Below are positions 33,832 to 38,055 of a stretch of DNA of 38,055 nucleotides, piece by piece. The notes beneath the pieces are model-generated. The model was not told the origin of the DNA and did no database searches. It saw only the letters and a list, made by a program, of their open reading frames with translations. Position 1 is the stretch's first letter. Each line of letters opens with the position of its first letter. The position numbers were made by a program, and so were the translations under genes. Source of the stretch: DATGZX01 sp035296965 (GTDB lineage Bacteria > Planctomycetota > Planctomycetia > Gemmatales > Gemmataceae); assembly GCA_035296965.1 (NCBI GenBank), contig DATGZX010000038.1:1-38055 (forward strand), given 5' to 3'.

Positions 33832-35295
33832 ATGCGGATTGCCGTTGCCGGGTTCATGCACGAGTCGAATACCTTCAACTCCCTGCGCACGGATCGCGCC
33901 GCCTTCCTGGCGCAGAGTCTCACGTTTGGTCCGGCAATTCTGGAGGAATGGCGCAATGCTCACCACGAGCTGGCCGGGTTCATCGCGACCATCGTCGAAC
34001 AGGGCGATGAACCTGTCCCGATCGTCATGGCCTGGGCCACGCCGTCCGGCCCAGTGGTGGATTCGGTCCTGGATGAAATTACCACCTTCATGATCGAGGA
34101 GCTGCAACGCCAGCGGCCCGACGGTTTGCTTCTGGCCCTGCATGGTGCCATGGTGGCGGAGTCGTATCCCGATGCGGACGGCGAAATCCTCACCCGGCTA
34201 CGCCACGCCCTGGGTCCCGATTTCCCCATCGTCGTCACTTTCGATCTGCACGGCAACCTGTCTCAGCGGCAGATCGAGCATTGCACGGCGGCTGTCGCCT
34301 ACCGCACCTGCCCGCATGTCGACCAATTCGACTGCGGCCGGCGCGCGGCCAATCTCCTTTACCGAAAGCTAAGGGCCGGCATCGCCATCACCCAGGCGAT
34401 CGCCAAGCCGCCCATGATCGTCAACATCATGGCTCACGATACTTCGCGGGAGCCGCTGCGCTCGCTCCTCGCGGCCGCCCGCGCCCTGGAATCCAGGCCC
34501 GGGATTCTCTGCGTCAGCCTCCTCCCAGGATTTGCCTACGCCGACGTGCCCCAGATGGGCCCATCGGTCGTGGTGGCCACGGCGGGCGATGCGGAACTGG
34601 CGCAAACCGAAGCCGATCGCCTGGCCCGCGACCTCTGGAATGTCCGGGATCGACTAATTGCCAGACTACCCGATGCAGCCGCGGCCGTCGCGCAAGCCCT
34701 CAAGGCGGAGCGCTTGCCCGTTGTGCTCGTCGACACCGGCGACAATGTCGGCGGCGGCTCGGCCGGCGATGGGACCATCCTTCTCATGGAAATGCTGAAA
34801 CAGGGGGCGACCGATGGCGTGGTCTGTCTCTACGCACCGGTGGAAGTCCAGCTGTGCGCCGCAGCCGGCGTCGGCAACACAGTAAGCCTCTCGGTAGGCG
34901 GCAACGTAGATCGCCTGCATGGCAATCCTGTCCACGTCACCGGCCGGGTTCGCCTGCTGCATGACGGCAGATATATCGAGCACGCGGTCCGCCACGGCGG
35001 TCGCCGCGTGAACGACATGGGCCTGACTGCGGTAGTCGAACTCGAAGGCCGTAATCTCCTAGTGCTCAATACCCTTCGCCATCCGCCCTTCAGCCTGGGG
35101 CAGCTGACCTGCCTGGGCATTGAGCCCCAGAGGCAAAGGCTCCTCGTTGTGAAAGCCGCCATTGCCTATAAGGCTGCCTATGCGCCCGTTGCCGGCAGCA
35201 TCATCGAGGTCGATACGCCAGGACTGACCGCTGTCAATCCCGAGCGCTTCACGTACCTGCATATCCGCCGGCCGATGTATCCGCTCGACGCGTGA
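33832..35295 (+). CDS. M81 family (MlrC-like) metallopeptidase
   Basis: The 487-residue protein matches the MlrC/M81 family, whose founder cleaves linearised microcystin fragments; most family members have unknown substrates. Family signatures are RIAVAGFMHESNTFN (2-16), ALHGAMVAE, VTFDLHGNLS with probable zinc ligands D138 and H140, YRTCPHVDQFDCGRRAA with H162, and GDNVGGGSAGDGT. The C-terminal domain (about 330-487) is the MlrC C-terminal region. The ATG at 33832 has no strong ribosome site but the sequence match begins there. No microcystin genes are implied; a peptide-degradation role is likely. Confidence 0.9.
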   Translation: MRIAVAGFMHESNTFNSLRTDRAAFLAQSLTFGPAILEEWRNAHHELAGFIATIVEQGDEPVPIVMAWATPSGPVVDSVLDEITTFMIEELQRQRPDGLLLALHGAMVAESYPDADGEILTRLRHALGPDFPIVVTFDLHGNLSQRQIEHCTAAVAYRTCPHVDQFDCGRRAANLLYRKLRAGIAITQAIAKPPMIVNIMAHDTSREPLRSLLAAARALESRPGILCVSLLPGFAYADVPQMGPSVVVATAGDAELAQTEADRLARDLWNVRDRLIARLPDAAAAVAQALKAERLPVVLVDTGDNVGGGSAGDGTILLMEMLKQGATDGVVCLYAPVEVQLCAAAGVGNTVSLSVGGNVDRLHGNPVHVTGRVRLLHDGRYIEHAVRHGGRRVNDMGLTAVVELEGRNLLVLNTLRHPPFSLGQLTCLGIEPQRQRLLVVKAAIAYKAAYAPVAGSIIEVDTPGLTAVNPERFTYLHIRRPMYPLDA

Positions 35296-35349
35296 TGATG
35301 TCCAGACTGTATTCCGATAGAATTGACGAACAAAGATAGGTGGTCAGAA

Positions 35350-36234
35350 ATGCTGCCGCGCGAAGTGATTCGCCAAATCCGTCGACTGCACATCCGGGCG
35401 CGCCGGGCCGTGGAAGACCTTGTTGGCGGCGAATACCACAGCGTTTTCAAAGGGATGGGCATTGCCTTCGAAGAGGTCCGCGAGTATCAGCCCGGCGACG
35501 ACATCCGCTCGATCGATTGGAACGTAACCGCCCGCATGGGGCATCCCTTCATCAAGCGCTTCATCGAAGAACGCGAGCTGACGGTGATGCTCGTGGTCGA
35601 TGCGAGCGGCAGCCAGCAGTTCGGCACGCAAATGCAACAGAAGCGGGAAGTCATTGCCGAGCTGGCTGCCGTGCTCGCCTTCAGCGCCATCAGCAACAAC
35701 GATAAGGTCGGGCTGATCAGCTTCACTGACCGCGTCGAGTGTTTCGTGCCGCCGCGGAAAGGCTCCCGCCACGTCCTCCGTCTGATCCGCGACATCCTGT
35801 TCTTCCAGCCGACCCACCGGGGCACCGCCCTGACGGCCGCACTCGATTTCCTGCACCGCATCATTCATCGCCGGGCCATCATTTTCCTGCTCAGCGATTT
35901 CCTCGACAAGAATTTTGAGCGGGCCTTCAAACGCACCGCCCGCCATCACGACCTGATCGCCATCCGCATCGCCGACCCGCGCGAAGAAAGCCTACCCGAG
36001 GCGGGTCTCGTCGAGCTGGAAGATGCCGAGAGCGGTGAACGCCTTCTGCTCGATACCTCTAGCGCGCGCGTCCGCAAGGCCTACGCAGAGGCAGCGGCGC
36101 AGCGGCGCGATGCCCTGCAGCAACTGGCACGCTCCTGTCGTGCCGATCTGATCGAAGTTTCGACAGACGGCAGCCACCTCGACGCCCTCGTGCACTTCTT
36201 CCGCCTGCGCGAACGCCGACTGAGGAAGACATGA
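35350..36234 (+). CDS. DUF58 domain protein
   Basis: The 294-residue protein has the DUF58 signature REYQPGDDIRSIDWNVTARMG (44-64 region) followed by a von Willebrand A-like fold beginning VVDASGSQQ (82-90), whose DxSxS metal site is partly kept as DASGS. Such proteins work with MoxR AAA ATPases and Bat proteins as chaperone-like or stress systems. Start MLPREVIRQI at 35350 follows AGGTGG at 6 bases; a longer frame upstream would add only nine residues. The stop codon overlaps the next gene by 4 bp (ATGA), so translation is coupled. No MoxR gene is seen nearby. Confidence 0.9.
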   Translation: MLPREVIRQIRRLHIRARRAVEDLVGGEYHSVFKGMGIAFEEVREYQPGDDIRSIDWNVTARMGHPFIKRFIEERELTVMLVVDASGSQQFGTQMQQKREVIAELAAVLAFSAISNNDKVGLISFTDRVECFVPPRKGSRHVLRLIRDILFFQPTHRGTALTAALDFLHRIIHRRAIIFLLSDFLDKNFERAFKRTARHHDLIAIRIADPREESLPEAGLVELEDAESGERLLLDTSSARVRKAYAEAAAQRRDALQQLARSCRADLIEVSTDGSHLDALVHFFRLRERRLRKT

Positions 36235-37298
36235 AGAGACACAAGCAAGAAGAAAAAAGGCAAAGCTCGGCCGGGCAGGGACCGTTGTCCTCCTGCATGC
36301 GACTGTTGCTTTGCTCATTTCTTACTCTTGTTGGAATGCATGCGCCAGCCGCCCCCGCGGCGGAAAAGGGGGTCATCGAGCAGAAATCCGGCCCAGCCCT
36401 GTTGCGCATTGAGGCTCCGAAGACCGAAGCCGGCCAGGTCGAAATTCGTCTCTCCGATGAGTTGTCTCTCACTCTCAGCGTGGTAGGGCCGGCGTCATTG
36501 GAAGTGGCTCAAGTGCAGGAGCTGACCCCGTCCAAAGATTGGCAACTACGGAACAAGTCCGAACCGCAGAATACCCCCGTCGACGGAAACCAGGTGCGCT
36601 GGGAGCAGTCCTTCACTTTGGTTCCACTCAAGCCTGGCGATCTGCCGCTGCAACTGGCCAACCTCCGTTATCGCTTTGCCCCCAGCACGGACGCCTGGCA
36701 GGAGGCATCCTGGCGGCCAATCCCGGTGCGGATTGTCACGGAGATTGAGCACGCCGACCTGAGCGAACTCCGCGATGTTACGCCGCCCGAGGAAGTCCCC
36801 CCGGAACCTGCCTCCAGATGGCCATACGTATTGCTTGGGATCGTGGGGGCAGGCCTGCTTCTTCTCTCTGCCTGGTACTGGTCGCGCCGGCACTGGCGCG
36901 GTGGTCGACAGACCATTTCGCCAGACCAGTGGGCGCTACGAGAACTGCAACTGCTGACGGTCTCACCATCAGCAACCAACGAGGAAATCGAACGCTTCCA
37001 TCTTCAGCTTTCCGATGTCATGCGCCGCTACATCGAGCTGCGCTTCCAGGTGCCAGCACTCGAGCAGACCACGACCGAATTCTTCGCAACCCTAAGTCCA
37101 TCGCCTCTTTTGAACGCCGACGGACAGGCTCTGCTGCGCGACTTCATGGAACGTTGCGATCTTGTCAAATTCGCGCTCGTCCGCCCCGGCCCGGAAGAGT
37201 GCCGCAAGCTATCGGAGATGGCATGCCGCTTCGTGACGCAGACGGCGAGCGGTAATCGACAGGAGCAGGTTGAGCTTGCCGAAGCACTTCGGAAATAG
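36231..37298 (+). CDS. BatD/DUF4381-like membrane protein, translationally coupled to DUF58 gene
   Basis: The 355-residue protein has an N-terminal hydrophobic segment (about 22-44, probable signal peptide ending at APAA), an extracytoplasmic beta-rich domain (about 50-190), a transmembrane segment RWPYVLLGIVGAGLLLLSAW near 195-215, and a cytoplasmic helical tail with RELQLLTVSPSATNEEIERF and VMRRYIELRF. This order resembles the Bat-type proteins found beside MoxR and DUF58. The overlapping ATGA junction indicates coupling with the DUF58 protein, its likely partner at the membrane. The family name is inferred from layout and context. Confidence 0.75.
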   Translation: MKRHKQEEKRQSSAGQGPLSSCMRLLLCSFLTLVGMHAPAAPAAEKGVIEQKSGPALLRIEAPKTEAGQVEIRLSDELSLTLSVVGPASLEVAQVQELTPSKDWQLRNKSEPQNTPVDGNQVRWEQSFTLVPLKPGDLPLQLANLRYRFAPSTDAWQEASWRPIPVRIVTEIEHADLSELRDVTPPEEVPPEPASRWPYVLLGIVGAGLLLLSAWYWSRRHWRGGRQTISPDQWALRELQLLTVSPSATNEEIERFHLQLSDVMRRYIELRFQVPALEQTTTEFFATLSPSPLLNADGQALLRDFMERCDLVKFALVRPGPEECRKLSEMACRFVTQTASGNRQEQVELAEALRK

Positions 37299-37347
37299 CG
37301 CGCGTCGTAACAAACCTAGCTTCTTCAGCGCCATGTCGCAACCGCCG

Positions 37348-37968
37348 TCACGGATTGACGATTACTTCACCGACAGGCCCGCGGAACAGGATCTCCAAAC
37401 GATTGAGAACGTCGCGTCCCAAGATGCGTTCGCTGCCGACAAAGTCCGCCTGCAGCCGGCACGGATAATCTTGCCCGTCAAGCTGGACCCAGACATGAAA
37501 TGCCAGCGTGGCCGCTGTACCTCCTGCGACACCGCTGATTAACCCTTGCACGCCCGAACTCGGATCCAGCTGAAGAAGTTGACAATCCGTCCAAGGCAAG
37601 AGGCTTGCATCTGCTCCCGTATCGGGAATCACTCGGTCCAGGACAACTCCCGGCACCCCGCCTGCCTGCCGAAACCCCACGCTGATCACCGGCAAAGGTT
37701 CACCCGGATAACTTGCGTGGTAGGGAAACGTAGAGCGGCGGATGCGGCACGGTTCGTCTTCCCTTCCGACGCAGATAAAGAAAGGATGCAGCCCCGTCTC
37801 CTCGGCCGCGTGAAACACGGCGACGGGGCTAGTGCCAGAGGCGATCACCTTTCCATCGGCAAAGCCAATCCACTGGCCTTGATACTGATCAAGGAGTCGG
37901 TCGCGGACAGCCCAATAGTGTCTTTCCGCTGAAGTTCTATGCCACTTGCGGAGAACTTTCTTGTTCAT
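37348..37968 (-). CDS. Retropepsin-like aspartic protease with N-terminal DUF5678-like domain
   Basis: The product has 206 residues. The N-terminal part (about 18-75: LDQYQGQWIGFADGKVIASG, a His-rich step, and FFICVGRED) resembles DUF5678. The C-terminal part (about 90-206) has the retropepsin motif IPDTGADASLLP (114-125) and a flap/exit motif ILGRDVLNRL near the end, as in single-domain retroviral-type proteases that act as dimers. The catalytic Asp would be D116. Start MNKKVLRKWH at 37968 is preceded by AGAAG; an in-frame GTG at 38031 would add 21 residues. Cytoplasmic; substrate unknown. It converges with the DUF58/BatD-like pair. Confidence 0.8.
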   Translation of the reverse strand: MNKKVLRKWHRTSAERHYWAVRDRLLDQYQGQWIGFADGKVIASGTSPVAVFHAAEETGLHPFFICVGREDEPCRIRRSTFPYHASYPGEPLPVISVGFRQAGGVPGVVLDRVIPDTGADASLLPWTDCQLLQLDPSSGVQGLISGVAGGTAATLAFHVWVQLDGQDYPCRLQADFVGSERILGRDVLNRLEILFRGPVGEVIVNP

Positions 37969-38003
37969 AGAATGAACTTCTACAAATGCCGCACTGGCGA
38001 TTA

Positions 38004-38024
38004 TTTCCCGGTTTTTCCGGGAAA
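38004..38024. repeat. Perfect 8-bp-stem hairpin near right edge
   Basis: TTTCCCGG pairs with CCGGGAAA around a loop of five T on the plus strand (five A on the other). It lies 36 bases upstream of the protease start, in its 5' leader or, if GTG 38031 is used, within its first codons. It could be a leader structure or a terminator-like fold of a neighbour outside the window. Confidence 0.5.
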
Positions 38025-38055
38025 ACCTCACTCTATCAAGCGGGCCAGCAGGCAG

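Overview
The window looks like chromosomal DNA of a planctomycete, probably a Gemmatales-type one. The evidence is a GC-rich base composition, an Arg-rich secretory N-terminus ending in LEPLEERLTLS on a giant surface protein, a membrane Ser/Thr kinase, tandem LspA paralogues, small Cys-rich secreted proteins, and a glycine cleavage P-protein split into two subunits. The assignment rests on recognised families; no database was searched. I found 28 protein genes, no rRNA or tRNA gene, and no CRISPR array.

Layout: (1) 1-5444, minus: the 5' 5.4 kb of a secreted sedolisin-like (S53) protease followed by about 14 Ig-like repeats of 102 residues, running off the left edge. (2) 5445-6089: no convincing gene. 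(3) 6090-10290, plus: a kinase-pseudokinase membrane protein, then a twin-arginine-tagged HisC-like aminotransferase. (4) 10357-12865, minus: a GNAT acetyltransferase, and a cluster of a DksA-like zinc-finger protein plus two signal peptidase II paralogues. (5) 13465-14808, plus: a lipoprotein thioredoxin. (6) 15071-21299, plus: gcvT, gcvH, gcvPA, gcvPB, lipoate ligase and a YbjQ-family gene, with a small secreted protein encoded on the opposite strand before the ligase. (7) 21562-22152, minus: a remarkable Cys-every-third-residue secreted protein. (8) 22605-26356, plus: recJ, cysteine dioxygenase, a 112-bp MITE-like palindrome, and a sulfite-oxidase-type molybdoenzyme. (9) 26397-29042, minus: a large secreted esterase/peptidase. 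(10) 29125-32741, plus: an NrnA-type DHH phosphoesterase, a Rieske protein, and a cytochrome b fused to two cytochrome c domains. (11) 32765-37968: a TIM-barrel epimerase-like protein, a 120-bp palindromic repeat, an M81 metallopeptidase, a DUF58/BatD-like pair, and a retropepsin-like protein.

Functional themes: the gcv genes plus lplA form a self-contained glycine-degradation unit in which LplA can supply the lipoyl group of GcvH. Cysteine dioxygenase and the sulfite oxidase are two steps of one oxidative route from cysteine to sulfate. The Rieske gene and the b-c fusion could make a compact two-gene quinol-oxidising complex. LspA, the lipoprotein thioredoxin, the sedolisin and the Cys-rich proteins all point to a busy secretion/envelope apparatus.

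The least explained items are the Cys-ladder protein (21562-22152), the kinase-pseudokinase fusion, the cytochrome b-c fusion and the super-repeat in the S53 protein.
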